Positions 37,201 to 52,556 of a stretch of 64,000 bases of DNA are shown piece after piece; the stretch's first letter is position 1, and each line of letters opens with the position of its first letter. Location of the stretch: contig OY741270.1 of assembly GCA_963514095.1 (NCBI GenBank), positions 28,791,058 to 28,855,057 on the forward strand, given 5' to 3'. The translations under genes and the position numbers were made by a program. Source of the DNA: Eutrigla gurnardus (taxonomy: Eukaryota; Chordata; Actinopteri; Perciformes; Triglidae). Under the pieces are notes generated by a model, which saw nothing but the letters and a program-made list of their open reading frames with translations, was not told the DNA's origin and ran no database searches.

Positions 37201-40200
37201 ATCATGGCTTTTTATGGCTGTTTTGGACTCACTACACTGAGACTTGGTGCATCAAGCGAGATGAGCGATTTTTATGACTCTTTAACAATTTTAAATATTT
37301 TTTTATGAATATATTCTGACTGACTTTTTCGTGAATTTTCGACGTGCTATAGTATGACTTTTTTTTTGGGGTGGGGGGAATATGACTTAGCCTTTTTATA
37401 ACTATTTTGCACTCACTACACTCAGATTTTGATTGACACGCGATATAGAAGCATATGTTAGGACTTTTACATCATTTTTACAACATTTTATGAATTTTGT
37501 CGATTTTTCACTTTTTTTTCGACATGCTATAGTATGACTTTTTTTTTCCTGAAAAAATTGATCATGGCTTTTTATGGCTGTTTTGGACTCACTACACTGA
37601 GACTTGGTGCATCAAGCGATATGAGCGATTTTTATGACTCTTTAACAATTTTAAATATTTTTTTATTAATATATTCTGACTGACTTTTTCGTGAATTTTT
37701 GACATGCTATAGCATGACCTTTTTTTAACAATATGATCAAGGCTTTTTTTTTTAAAGATTATTTTCTTGCATAGACACCTTTGTATTTAGCGTTGGATAG
37801 AGAGGAAACATGGGAGAGAGAGGGGGATGTGACATATATCAAAGGATGTCCAGCTGGGATTCGAACCTGAGGTTGCTGCATATATGCAGACATGGGTAAA
37901 TGGCATGCACTCTAACCACTCAACCACCTGCCTGCCATGAATAAGCCTTTTTATGACTGTTTCGGACTCACTACACTCAGATTTTGATTGACACGCGATA
38001 TAGAAGCATATGTTAGGACTTTTACATCATTTTTACAACATTTTATGAATTTTGTCGATTTTTCACTTTTTTTTCGACATGCTATAGTATGACTTTTTTT
38101 TTCCTGAAAAAATTGATCATGGCTTTTTATGGCTGTTTTGGACTCACTACACTGAGACTTGGTGCATCAAGCGATATGAGCGATTTTTATGACTCTTTAA
38201 CAATTTTAAATATTTTTTTATTAATATATTCTGACTGACTTTTTCGTGAATTTTCGACGTGCTATAGTATGACTTTTTTTTTGGGGTGGGGGGAATATGA
38301 CTTAGCCTTTTTATAACTATTTTGCACTCACTACACTCAGATTTTGATTGACACGCGATATAGAAGCATATGTTAGGACTTTTACATCATTTTTACAACA
38401 TTTTATGAATTTTGTCGATTTTTCACTTTTTTTTCGACATGCTATAGTATGACTTTTTTTTTCCTGAAAAAATTGATCATGGCTTTTTATGGCTGTTTTG
38501 GACTCACTACACTGAGACTTGGTGCATCAAGCGAGATGAGCGATTTTTATGACTCTTTAACAATTTTAAATATTTTTTTATGAATATATTCTGACTGACT
38601 TTTTCGTGAATTTTCGACGTGCTATAGTATGACTTTTTTTTTGGGGTGGGGGGAATATGACTTAGCCTTTTTATAACTATTTTGCACTCACTACACTCAG
38701 ATTTTGATTGACACGCGATATAGAAGCATATGTTAGGACTTTTACATCATTTTTACAACATTTTATGAATTTTGTCGATTTTTCCCTTTTTTTTCGACAT
38801 GCTATAGTATGACTTTTTTTTTTCCTGAAAAAATTGATCATGGCTTTTTATGGCTGTTTTGGACTCACTACACTGAGACTTGGTGCATCAAGCGATATGA
38901 GCGATTTTTATGACTCTTTAACAATTTTAAATATTTTTTTATTAATATATTCTGACTGACTTTTTAGTGAATTTTTGACATTTATGACCTTTTTTTAACA
39001 ATATGATCAAGGCTTTTTTTTTTAAAGATTATTTTCTTGCATAGACACCTTTGTATTTAGCGTTGGATAGAGAGGAAACATGGGAGAGAGAGGGGGATGT
39101 GACATATATCAAAGGATGTCCAGCTGGGATTCGAACCTGAGGTTGCTGCATATATGCAGACATGGGTAAATGGCATGCACTCTAACCACTCAACCACCTG
39201 CCTGCCATGAATAAGCCTTTTTATGACTGTTTCGGACTCACTACACTCAGATTTTGATTGACACGCGATATAGAAGCATATGTTAGGACTTTTACATCAT
39301 TTTTACAACATTTTATGAATTTTGTCGATTTTTCACTTTTTTTTCGACATGCTATAGTATGACTTTTTTTTTCCTGAAAAAATTGATCATGGCTTTTTAT
39401 GGCTGTTTTGGACTCACTACACTGAGACTTGGTGCATCAAGCGATATGAGCGATTTTTATGACTCTTTAACAATTTTAAATATTTTTTTATTAATATATT
39501 CTGACTGACTTTTTCGTGAATTTTCGACGTGCTATAGTATGACTTTTTTTTTGGGGTGGGGGGAATATGACTTAGCCTTTTTATAACTATTTTGCACTCA
39601 CTACACTCAGATTTTGATTGACACGCGATATAGAAGCATATGTTAGGACTTTTACATCATTTTTACAACATTTTATGAATTTTGTCGATTTTTCACTTTT
39701 TTTTCGACATGCTATAGTATGACTTTTTTTTTCCTGAAAAAATTGATCATGGCTTTTTATGGCTGTTTTGGACTCACTACACTGAGACTTGGTGCATCAA
39801 GCGATATGAGCGATTTTTATGACTCTTTAACAATTTTAAATATTTTTTTATTAATATATTCTGACTGACTTTTTCGTGAATTTTCGACGTGCTATAGTAT
39901 GACTTTTTTTTTGGGGTGGGGGGAATATGACTAAGCCTTTTTATAACTATTTTGCACTCACTACACTCAGATTTTGATTGGCACGCGATATAGAAGCATA
40001 TGTTAGGACTTTTACATCATTTTTACAACATTTTATGAATTTTGTCGATTTTTCCCTTTTTTTTCGACATGCTATAGTATGACTTTTTTTTTTCCTGAAA
40101 AAATTGATCATGGCTTTTTATGGCTGTTTTGGACTCACTACACTGAGACTTGGTGCATCAAGCGATATGAGCGATTTTTATGACTCTTTAACAATTTTAA

Positions 40201-43200
40201 ATATTTTTTTATTAATATATTCTGACTGACTTTTTAGTGAATTTTTGACATTTATGACCTTTTTTTAACAATATGATCAAGGCTTTTTTTTTTAAAGATT
40301 ATTTTCTTGCATAGACACCTTTGTATTTAGCGGTGGATAGAGAGGAAACATGGGAGAGAGAGGGGGATGTGACATATATCAAAGGATGTCCAGCTGGGAT
40401 TCGAACCTGAGGTTGCTGCATATATGCAGACATGGGTAAATGGCATGCACTCTAACCACTCAACCACCTGCCTGCCATGAATAAGCCTTTTTATGACTGT
40501 TTCGGACTCACTACACTCAGATTTTGATTGACACGCGATATAGAAGCATATGTTAGGACTTTTACATCATTTTTACAACATTTTATGAATTTTGTCGATT
40601 TTTCACTTTTTTTTCGACATGCTATAGTATGACTTTTTTTTTCCTGAAAAAATTGATCATGGCTTTTTATGGCTGTTTTGGACTCACTACACTGAGACTT
40701 GGTGCATCAAGCGATATGAGCGATTTTTATGACTCTTTAACAATTTTAAATATTTTTTTTATGAATATATTCTGACTGACTTTTTCGTGAATTTTCGACA
40801 TGCTATAGTATGACTTTTTTTTTGGGGTGGGGGGAATATGACTTAGCCTTTTTATAACTATTTTGCACTCACTACACTCAGATTTTGATTGACACGCGAT
40901 ATAGAAGCATATGTTAGGACTTTTACATCATTTTTACAACATTTTATGAATTTTGTCGATTTTTCACTTTTTTTTCGACATGCTATAGTATGACTTTTTT
41001 TTTCCTGAAAAAATTGATCATGGCTTTTTATGGCTGTTTTGGACTCACTACACTGAGACTTGGTGCATCAAGCGATATGAGCGATTTTTATGACTCTTTA
41101 ACAATTTTAAATATTTTTTTATTAATATATTCTGACTGACTTTTTCGTGAATTTTTGACATGCTATAGCATGACCTTTTTTTAACAATATGATCAAGGCT
41201 TTTTTTTTTAAAGATTATTTTCTTGCATAGACACCTTTGTATTTAGCGTTGGATAGAGAGGAAACATGGGAGAGAGAGGGGGATGTGACATATATCAAAG
41301 GATGTCCAGCTGGGATTCGAACCTGAGGTTGCTGCATATATGCAGACATGGGTAAAGGGCATGCACTCTAACCACTCAACCACCTGCCTGCCATGAATAA
41401 GCCTTTTTATGACTGTTTCGGACTCACTACACTCAGATTTTGATTGACACGCGATATAGAAGCATATGTTAGGACTTTTACATCATTTTTACAACATTTT
41501 ATGAATTTTGTCGATTTTTCACTTTTTTTTCGACATGCTATAGTATGACTTTTTTTTTCCTGAAAAAATTGATCATGGCTTTTTATGGCTGTTTTGGACT
41601 CACTACACTGAGACTTGGTGCATCAAGCGATATGAGCGATTTTTATGACTCTTTAACAATTTTAAATATTTTTTTATTAATATATTCTGACTGACTTTTT
41701 CGTGAATTTTCGACGTGCTATAGTATGACTTTTTTTTTGGGGTGGGGGGAATATGACTTAGCCTTTTTATAACTATTTTGCACTCACTACACTCAGATTT
41801 TGATTGACACGCGATATAGAAGCATATGTTAGGACTTTTACATCATTTTTACAACATTTTATGAATTTTGTCGATTTTTCACTTTTTTTTCGACATGCTA
41901 TAGTATGACTTTTTTTTTCCTGAAAAAATTGATCATGGCTTTTTATGGCTGTTTTGGACTCACTACACTGAGACTTGGTGCATCAAGCGATATGAGCGAT
42001 TTTTATGACTCTTTAACAATTTTAAATATTTTTTTATTAATATATTCTGACTGACTTTTTCGTGAATTTTTGACATGCTATAGCATGACCTTTTTTTAAC
42101 AATATGATCAAGGCTTTTTTTTTTAAAGATTATTTTCTTGCATAGACACCTTTGTATTTAGCGTTGGATAGAGAGGAAACATGGGAGAGAGAGGGGGATG
42201 TGACATATATCAAAGGATGTCCAGCTGGGATTCGAACCTGAGGTTGCTGCATATATGCAGACATGGGTAAATGGCATGCACTCTAACCACTCAACCACCT
42301 GCCTGCCATGAATAAGCCTTTTTATGACTGTTTCGGACTCACTACACTCAGATTTTGATTGACACGCGATATAGAAGCATATGTTAGGACTTTTACATCA
42401 TTTTTACAACATTTTATGAATTTTGTCGATTTTTCACTTTTTTTTCGACATGCTATAGTATGACTTTTTTTTTCCTGAAAAAATTGATCATGGCTTTTTA
42501 AGGCTGTTTTGGACTCACTACACTGAGACTTGGTGCATCAAGCGATATGAGCGATTTTTATGACTCTTTAACAATTTTAAATATTTTTTTATTAATATAT
42601 TCTGACTGACTTTTTCGTGAATTTTCGACGTGCTATAGTATGACTTTTTTTTTGGGGTGGGGGGAATATGACTTAGCCTTTTTATAACTATTTTGCACTC
42701 ACTACACTCAGATTTTGATTGACACGCGATATAGAAGCATATGTTAGGACTTTTACATCATTTTTACAACATTTTATGAATTTTGTCGATTTTTCACTTT
42801 TTTTTCGACATGCTATAGTATGACTTTTTTTTTCCTGAAAAAATTGATCATGGCTTTTTATGGCTGTTTTGGACTCACTACACTGAGACTTGGTGCATCA
42901 AGCGATATGAGCGATTTTTATGACTCTTTAACAATTTTAAATATTTTTTTATTAATATATTCTGACTGACTTTTTCGTGAATTTTCGACGTGCTATAGTA
43001 TGACTTTTTTTTTGGGGTGGGGGGAATATGACTAAGCCTTTTTATAACTATTTTGCACTCACTACACTCAGATTTTGATTGGCACGCGATATAGAAGCAT
43101 ATGTTAGGACTTTTACATCATTTTTACAACATTTTATGAATTTTGTCGATTTTTCCCTTTTTTTTCGACATGCTATAGTATGACTTTTTTTTTTCCTGAA

Positions 43201-43943
43201 AAAATTGATCATGGCTTTTTATGGCTGTTTTGGACTCACTACACTGAGACTTGGTGCATCAAGCGATATGAGCGATTTTTATGACTCTTTAACAATTTTA
43301 AATATTTTTTTATTAATATATTCTGACTGACTTTTTAGTGAATTTTTGACATTTATGACCTTTTTTTAACAATATGATCAAGGCTTTTTTTTTTAAAGAT
43401 TATTTTCTTGCATAGACACCTTTGTATTTAGCGGTGGATAGAGAGGAAACATGGGAGAGAGAGGGGGATGTGACATATATCAAAGGATGTCCAGCTGGGA
43501 TTCGAACCTGAGGTTGCTGCATATATGCAGACATGGGTAAATGGCATGCACTCTAACCACTCAACCACCTGCCTGCCACGAATAAGCCTTTTTATGACTG
43601 TTTCGGACTCACTACACTCAGATTTTGATTGACACGCGATATAGAAGCATATGTTAGGACTTTTACATCATTTTTACAACATTTTATGAATTTTGTCGAT
43701 TTTTCACTTTTTTTTCGACATGCTATAGTATGACTTTTTTTTTCCTGAAAAAATTGATCATGGCTTTTTATGGCTGTTTTGGACTCACTACACTGAGACT
43801 TGGTGCATCAAGCGATATGAGCGATTTTTATGACTCTTTAAAAATTTTAAATATTTTTTTTATGAATATATTCTGACTGACTTTTTCGTGAATTTTCGAC
43901 ATGCTATAGTATGACTTTTTTTTTGGGGTGGGGGGAATATGAC

Positions 43944-45496
43944 ACAGGCTGTATCCGAAACCGCATACTATACTGCTAGTACGTACTGATTTGGCCAAAA
44001 TGTAGTATGCAGTATGCAGTATGCAAACAAAAGCAAAATCTGCAGTATGCGAAAAGTTCCCGGATGTCGTACTGATTCGGAGAATATTTCCAGTATGCAT
44101 CCGACCAGTCTACTCTGCCTACTGTTTCCCACAATGCAATGCGCTGGAGCCTGGATAAATCGAGTAATGACGGAGCAAGAGAGCGTTTCCAGGGAAATAC
44201 AAACGCCGGAGCTGGGACGAAAAAAAAAAAAAAAAACGCCGGAGCAGTACGGCGTTTATATTTGTTTACATAAGTACAGTGCAGGGCCGGAGTGGGACTC
44301 ATTTTCAGCCCTGGAGTTTCATACCTCAGACCGGCCCACTTTAGATCACGACCTATTATATTAAAATAATGTAATTATAACTTTACATGTTAAGCATACA
44401 ATAGCGCACTGTTCTCTAAAGCCTTGTAATTCCGTGTATTTTCACACAGCCTTGTGGGCACAAGTGCCCATAGTTCGGCCGTGTTCAGCTGTCTGTTTCC
44501 CGGCTGGTTTGCGTGCGGCGCGTCTTGGCGTTTCGCGTTCGACGGAGAGTCCGCCTGTGTGGACTCTTGTGGACCTGGGCGGGCCGGTGTTTGACCGATG
44601 TCCGCGGGCTTTTCAGCCAGCTCGGAGGGTGATAGTCCCGACAGTTCGGCTGGGTTCTTGTGTCTATTTACCTGCGGGAATCCCCGCGACGCATACACGT
44701 GATATCCACTCCACTCAGTGCCATGACTGAACACCGGCACAAAAATAAATAAAAATCATAATTGAACACCGGCCCTCGCGGCCCAAAAGTCAGACCGGCC
44801 CACCGGGAATTGTCCCGGTCCTCCCGATTAGCCACTCCGGGCCTGGTACAGTGCATAGGCTACTTGATTATTGTGACGAAAGCTATATAGGTAGCCTACA
44901 ATAGAAATCCAGGCTGTTGTACATATGAAATGAAAAAAAGTACTCTCTTTTATTAATATTTGGTGATTTCTGTACATGTAGAGCTCCCGAGACAGCGCTA
45001 TATACTGTATACTGTCCACTACAAACAGCGGTTAAGATAACTGGCTTGCTGTCTCCCCCGGGACGACGACGCATGTTGGCCGGCGGAACACCTCTGGAGA
45101 CGGGCTGCTGCCTCTGAGACGACCCGCTCCTTCCGGAGCTTCACTTCTCCGAAAACATCGAGGCAAATTACTAAACAGCCGTCATTTGGGTAAACTAACC
45201 GCACATTGGGGATCTAAACGGTTACTTTCTCGCATGAAAAAATATTAAAATTTAATAAAGTGACATAATAACAGCGCTACAGCGGGAAATAAAACAGCTT
45301 TTCGCCTGTTTTACAACTACCGCTGCCGGTCGCCACGAAATGCATTCTGGGAAACTTGCATACTGCATACTGCGGTGTGAACGGCGTCGGTCTGCTGAAG
45401 TAGCATACTGAATCCCACATTCAGTACGCAGTATACAGTATATACTAACGCAGTATGTAGTAGGCAGTACGGTAGTATGCGGTTTCGGATACAGCT
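43944..45496. mobile_element. Non-autonomous TIR transposon inserted in the satellite
   Basis: The insertion lies between GAATATGAC and TTAGCC of a normal satellite unit. Its ends are inverted copies: GCTGTATCCGAAACCGCATA on the left and its complement on the right. Subterminal TGCAGTATGCAGTATGCAA words also recur inverted near the right end. It has no transposase frame. A target duplication is not clear; the site coincides with a TTA, the target preferred by PIF/Harbinger elements, but the left copy is not intact. It contains a nested hAT at 44282-44845. Confidence 0.85.
44282..44845. mobile_element. Nested 564-bp non-autonomous hAT element
   Basis: A perfect 8-bp target duplication GTACAGTG (44274-44281 and 44846-44853) flanks an element with 14-bp terminal inverted repeats CAGGGCCGGAGTGG / CAGGCCCGGAGTGG (one mismatch). 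These features define a hAT. The interior is GC-rich with no transposase; ORFs on both strands are chance. Confidence 0.92.
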
Positions 45497-48400
45497 TTAG
45501 CCTTTTTATAACTATTTTGCACTCACTACACTCAGATTTTGATTGACACGCGATATAGAAGCATATGTTAGGACTTTTACATCATTTTTACAACATTTTA
45601 TGAATTTTGTCGATTTTTCACTTTTTTTTCGACATGCTATAGTATGACTTTTTTTTTCCTGAAAAAATTGATCATGGCTTTTTATGGCTGTTTTGGACTC
45701 ACTACACTGAGACTTGGTGCATCAAGCGATATGAGCGATTTTTATGACTCTTTAACAATTTTAAATATTTTTTTATTAATATATTCTGACTGACTTTTTC
45801 GTGAATTTTTGACATGCTATAGCATGACCTTTTTTTAACAATATGATCAAGGCTTTTTTTTTTAAAGATTATTTTCTTGCATAGACACCTTTGTATTTAG
45901 CGTTGGATAGAGAGGAAACATGGGAGAGAGAGGGGGATGTGACATATATCAAAGGATGTCCAGCTGGGATTCGAACCTGAGGTTGCTGCATATATGCAGA
46001 CATGGGTAAATGGCATGCACTCTAACCACTCAACCACCTGCCTGCCATGAATAAGCCTTTTATGACTGTTTCGGACTCACTACACTCAGATTTTGATTGA
46101 CACGCGATATAGAAGCATATGTTAGGACTTTTACATCATTTTTACAACATTTTATGAATTTTGTCAATTTTTCACTTTTTTTTCGACATGCTATAGTATG
46201 ACTTTTTTTTTCCTGAAAAAATTGATCATGGCTTTTTATGGCTGTTTTGGACTCACTACACTGAGACTTGGTGCATCAAGCGATATGAGCGATTTTTATG
46301 ACTCTTTAACAATTTTAAATATTTTTTTTATGAATATATTCTGACTGACTTTTTCGTGAATTTTTGACATGCTATAGCATGACCTTTTTTTAACAATATG
46401 ATCAAGGCTTTTTTTTTTTCAAGATTATTTTCTTGCATAGACACCTTTGTATTTAGCGGTGGATAGAGAGGAAACATGGGAGAGAGAGGGGGATGTGACA
46501 TATATCAAAGGATATCCAGCTGGGATTCGAACCTGAGGTTGCTGCATATATGCAGACATGGGTAAATGGCATGCACTCAAACCACTCAACCACCTGCCTG
46601 CCATGAATAAGCCTTTTTATGACTGTTTTGGACTCACTACACTCAGATTTTGATTGACACGCGATATAGAAGCATATGTTAGGACTTTTACATCATTTTT
46701 ACAACATTTTATGAATTTTGTCGATTTTTCACTTTTTTTTCGACATGCTATAGTGTGACTTTTTTTTTCCTGAAAAAATTGATCATGGCTTTTTATGGCT
46801 GTTTTGGACTCACTACACTGAGACTTGGTGCATCAAGCGAGATGAGCGATTTTTATGACTCTTTAACAATTTTAAATATTTTTTTATGAATATATTCTGA
46901 CTGACTTTTTCGTGAATTTTCGACGTGCTATAGTATGACTTTTTTTTTGGGGTGGGGGGAATATGACTTAGCCTTTTTATAACTATTTTGCACTCACTAC
47001 ACTCAGATTTTGATTGACACGCGATATAGAAGCATATGTTAGGACTTTTACATCATTTTTACAACATTTTATGAATTTTGTCGATTTTTCACTTTTTTTT
47101 CGACATGCTATAGTATGACTTTTTTTTTCCTGAAAAAATTGATCATGGCTTTTTATGGCTGTTTTGGACTCACTACACTGAGACTTGGTGCATCAAGCGA
47201 TATGAGCGATTTTTATGACTCTTTAACAATTTTAAATATTTTTTTATTAATATATTCTGACTGACTTTTTCGTGAATTTTTGACATGCTATAGCATGACC
47301 TTTTTTTAACAATATGATCAAGGCTTTTTTTTTTAAAGATTATTTTCTTGCATAGACACCTTTGTATTTAGCGTTGGATAGAGAGGAAACATGGGAGAGA
47401 GAGGGGGATGTGACATATATCAAAGGATGTCCAGCTGGGATTCGAACCTGAGGTTGCTGCATATATGCAGACATGGGTAAATGGCATGCACTCTAACCAC
47501 TCAACCACCTGCCTGCCATGAATAAGCCTTTTTATGACTGTTTCGGACTCACTACACTCAGATTTTGATTGACACGCGATATAGAAGCATATGTTAGGAC
47601 TTTTACATCATTTTTACAACATTTTATGAATTTTGTCGATTTTTCACTTTTTTTTCGACATGCTATAGTATGACTTTTTTTTTCCTGAAAAAATTGATCA
47701 TGGCTTTTTATGGCTGTTTTGGACTCACTACACTGAGACTAGGCGCGTCAAGCGAGATGAGCGATTTTTATGCCTTTTTAACAATTTTAAATATTTTTTT
47801 ATGAATATATCCTGACTGACTTTTTCGTGAATTTTCGACGTGCTATAGTATGACTTTTTTTTTGGGGTGGGGGGAATATGACTAAGCCTTTTTATAACTA
47901 TTTTGCACTCACTACACTCAGATTTTGATTGACACGCGATATAGAAGCATATGTTAGGACTTTTACATCATTTTTACAACATTTTATGAATTTTGTCGAT
48001 TTTTCACTTTTTTTTCGACATGCTATAGTATGACTTTTTTTTTCCTGAAAAAATTGATCATGGCTTTTTATGGCTGTTTTGGACTCACTACACTGAGACT
48101 TGGTGCATCAAGCGAGATGAGCGATTTTTATGACTCTTTAACAATTTTAAATATTTTTTTATGAATATATTCTGACTGACTTTTTCGTGAATTTTCGACA
48201 TGCTATAGCATGACCTTTTTTTAACAATATGATCAAGGCTTTTTTTTTTTAAATATTATTTTCTTGCATAGACACCTTTGTATTTAGCGGTGGATAGAGA
48301 GGAAACATGGGAGAGAGAGGGGGATGTGACATATATCAAAGGATGTCCAGCTGGGATTCGAACCTGAGGTTGCTGCATATATGCAGACATGGGTAAATGG

Positions 48401-51400
48401 CATGCACTCTAACCACTCAACCACCTGCCTGCCATGAATAAGCCTTTTTATGACTGTTTCGGACTCACTACACTCAGATTTTGATTGACACGCGATATAG
48501 AAGCATATGTTAGGACTTTTACATCATTTTTACAACATTTTATGAATTTTGTCGATTTTTCACTTTTTTTTCGACATGCTATAGTATGACTTTTTTTTTC
48601 CTGAAAAAATTGATCATGGCTTTTTATGGCTGTTTTGGACTCACTACACTGAGACTTGGTGCATCAAGCGATATGAGCGATTTTTATGACTCTTTAACAA
48701 TTTTAAATATTTTTTTATTAATATATTCTGACTGACTTTTTAGTGAATTTTTGACATTTATGACCTTTTTTTAACAATATGATCAAGGCTTTTTTTTTTA
48801 AAGATTATTTTCTTGCATAGACACCTTTGTATTTAGCGGTGGATAGAGAGGAAACATGGGAGAGAGAGGGGGATGTGACATGTATCAAAGGATGTCCAGC
48901 CGGGATTCGAACCTGAGGCTGCTGCATATATGTAGACATGGGTAAATGGCATGCACTCAAACCACTCAACCACCTGCCTGCCATGAATAAGCCTTTTTAT
49001 GACTGTTTCGGACTCACTACACTCAGATTTTGATTGACACGCGATATAGAAGCATATGTTAGGACTTTTACATCATTTTTACAACATTTTATGAATTTTG
49101 TTGATTTTTCACTTTTTTTTTGACATGCTATAGTATGACTTTTTTTTTTCCTGAAAAAATTGATCATGGCTTTTTATGGCTGTTTTGGACTCACTACACT
49201 GAGACTAGGCGCGTCAAGCGAGATGAGCGATTTTTATGCCTTTTTAACAATTTTAAATATTTTTTTATGAATATATCCTGACTGACTTTTTCGTGAATTT
49301 TCGACGTGCTATAGTATGACTTTTTTTTGGGGGTGGGGGGAATATGACTAAGCCTTTTTATGACTGTTTCGGACTCACTACACTCAGATTTTGATTGACA
49401 CGCGATATAGAAGCATATGTTAGGACTTTTACATCATTTTTACAACATTTTATGAATTTTGTCGATTTTTCACTTTTTTTTCGACATGCTATAGTATGAC
49501 TTTTTTTTTCCTGAAAAAATTGATCATGGCTTTTTATGGCTGTTTTGGACTCACTACACTGAGACTTGGTGCATCAAGCGATATGAGCGATTTTTATGAC
49601 TCTTTAACAATTTTAAATATTTTTTTATTAATATATTCTGACTGACTTTTTCGTGAATTTTTGACATGCTATAGCATGACCTTTTTTTAACAATATGATC
49701 AAGGCTTTTTTTTTTAAAGATTATTTTCTTGCATAGACACCTTTGTATTTAGCAGTGGATAGAGAGGAAACATGCGAGAGAGAGGGGGATGTGACATGTA
49801 TCAAAGGATCTCCAGCCGGGATTCGAACCTGAGGCTGCTGCATATATGCAGACATGGGTAAATGGCATGCACTCAAACCACTCAACCACCTGCCTGCCAT
49901 GAATAAGCCTTTTTATGACTGTTTTGGACTCACTACACTCAGATTTTGATTGACACGCGATATAGAAGCATATGTTAGGACTTTTACATCATTTTTTACA
50001 ACATTTTATGAATTTTGTCGATTTTTCACTTTTTTTTCGACATGCTATAGTATGACTTTTTTTTTCCTGAAAAAATTGATCATGGCTTTTTATGGCTGTT
50101 TTGGACTCACTACACTGAGACTAGGCGCGTCAAGCGAGATGAGCGATTTTTATGCCTTTTTAACAATTTTAAATATTTTTTTATGAATATATCCTGACTG
50201 ACTTTTTCGTGAATTTTCGACGTGCTATAGTATGACTTTTTTTTGGGGGTTGGGGGAATATGACTAAGCCTTTTTATAACTATTTTGCACTCACTACACT
50301 CAGATTTTGATTGACACGCGATATAGAAGCATATGTTAGGACTTGTACATCATTTTTACAACATTTTATGAATTTTGTCGATTTTTCCCTTTTTTTTTTC
50401 GACATGCTATAGTATGACTTTTTTTTTCCTGAAAAAATTGATCATGGCTTTTTATGGCTGTTTTGGACTCACTACACTGAGACTTGGTGCATCAAGCGAT
50501 ATGAGCGATTTTTATGACTCTTTAACAATTTTAAATATTTTTTTATTAATATATTCTGACTGACTTTTTCGTGAATTTTTGACATGCTATAGCATGACCT
50601 TTTTTTAACAATATGATCAAGGCTTTTTTTTTTAAAGATTATTTTCTTGCATAGACACCTTTGTATTTAGCGGTGGATAGAGAGGAAACATGGGAGAGAG
50701 AGGGGGATGTGACATGTATCAAAGGATGTCCAGCCGGGATTCGAACCTAAGGCTGCTGCATATATGCAGACATGGGTAAATGGCATGCACTCAAACCACT
50801 CAACCACCTGCCTGCCATGAATAAGCCTTTTTATGACTGTTTCGGACTCACTACACTCAGATTTTGATTGACACGCGATATAGAAGCATATGTTAGGACT
50901 TTTACATCATTTTTACAACATTTTATGAATTTTGTTGATTTTTCACTTTTTTTTTGACATGCTATAGTATGACTTTTTTTTTTCCTGAAAAAATTGATCA
51001 TGGCTTTTTATGGCTGTTTTGGACTCACTACACTGAGACTAGGCGCGTCAAGCGAGATGAGCAATTTTTTTGCCTTTTTAACAATTTTAAATATTTTTTT
51101 ATGAATATATCCTGACTGACTTTTTCGTGAATTTTCGACGTGCTATAGTATGACTTTTTTTTTGGGGTGGGGGGAATATGACTAAGCCTTTTTATAACTA
51201 TTTTGCACTCACTACACTCAGATTTTGATTGACACGCGATATAGAAGCATATGTTAGGACTTTTACATCATTTTTACAACATTTTATGAATTTTGTCGAT
51301 TTTTCCCTTTTTTTTCGACATGCTATAGTATGACTTTTTTTTTTCCTGAAAAAATTGATCATGGCTTTTTATGGCTGTTTTGGACTCACTACACTGAGAC

Positions 51401-51625
51401 TTGGTGCATCAAGCGGTATGAGCGATTTTTATGACTCTTTAACAATTTTAAATATTTTTTTATTAATATATTCTGACTGACTTTTTCGTGAATTTTTGAC
51501 ATGCTATAGCATGACCTTTTTTTAACAATATGATCAAGGCTTTTTTTTTTAAAGATTATTTTCTTGCATAGACACCTTTGTATTTAGCGGTGGATAGAGA
51601 GGAAACATGGGAGAGAGAGGGGGAT

Positions 51626-52556
51626 TAGGGATGTGACGCTCGAAGCTGATGTTTCGAAACAGTGTCGAGCTTCCGGAACGCAAGTGTTTCGGACAGTGTT
51701 TCGAAATGTGGTTCAAAACGCCCTTGTCACGTGACCACAGGCTTCGTAGTGTTTCATTCAGGTTTCAATCTGTTTTCCACAGGTGGCGCTTGCCACGCGA
51801 GGCAATTGCCTAATTAAACAGCTGGTTAATCTAAAACACAAAGCCCCAGAATGCTTAAAAGCCACTCAAACACATCTCATCTTTGTGGGTTTTTGTGAGG
51901 AGAGAGATTTTGAGAGATATTGAGAGTTAGTAGAGCGATTTTGAGAGATATAGTGACATAGCGACAGCAATTTGGTGTATCCTTGCAATTGATAGTAAAG
52001 TTAGTGATATAGATTAATTGACAGGCTAGAGACAGACAGAAAATGTATCTTGACATACAAAAAATGTGTTTTTATTTGTCCATGTTGAACCTGATTAGCA
52101 TAGCCTAACTTTCCCAATTCGTTTATCCTTTCCCTACAACATGTTCTCAAGAAAAAGCCTGGGCCATCAGCCTACATTTTAAAACAGAATCATGTAGGCT
52201 ACTATGAACCTGAAATAACAAAACATCTGGCAAATTTTGATTTAAAAAAATTCTATTTACAAACAGTGTTGGTGGCACTTCTTGGGAATTGAACACCGGA
52301 CTTTCGGGTGTACGACGCGATTGTTCACCATTAGGCCACGTTACTTTTCGCGGTTGGGCTGACTACCTGACAGCTATTTATATTCTCTGTCTGAACCAGT
52401 TGAGTTTCACAGTCAAATTGTCATGTTAGCAAAACTGGCCACTAGATGTCACCATGGAGAACCAGGTTTCGGATTGTTTCGAAACCTCGACACAATTCCG
52501 GCGCAATTGCTTCGAACGCTTCGCTGTTTCACAAAGCCTCGTTCTGCCCATCCCTA
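51626..52556. mobile_element. 931-bp non-autonomous hAT element, copy 1
   Basis: The element is inserted in the SINE part of a satellite unit with 8-bp target duplication AGGGGGAT (51618-51625 and 52557-52564). Terminal repeats are short, TAGGGATG / CATCCCTA. Subterminal regions are rich in TTTCGAAAC words in both orientations. No transposase frame is seen. A tRNA-like stretch lies at about 52270-52350 on the minus strand. Confidence 0.92.
52270..52350 (-). pseudogene. Degenerate tRNA-like sequence inside the hAT (repeated at about 54126-54206)
   Basis: On the minus strand GTGGCCTAATGGT resembles the D-arm/A-box of tRNA-Arg, followed by GCGTCG and a T-arm-like GGTGTTCAATTCC. The anticodon stem and acceptor do not pair properly, so this is not a working tRNA; it may be a tRNA relic captured by the transposon. 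Confidence 0.4.

Noticed and set aside
44390..44740. ORFs on both strands of about 100 codons within the nested hAT
   Set aside because: GC-rich non-autonomous element sequence with overlapping frames and no transposase motif.
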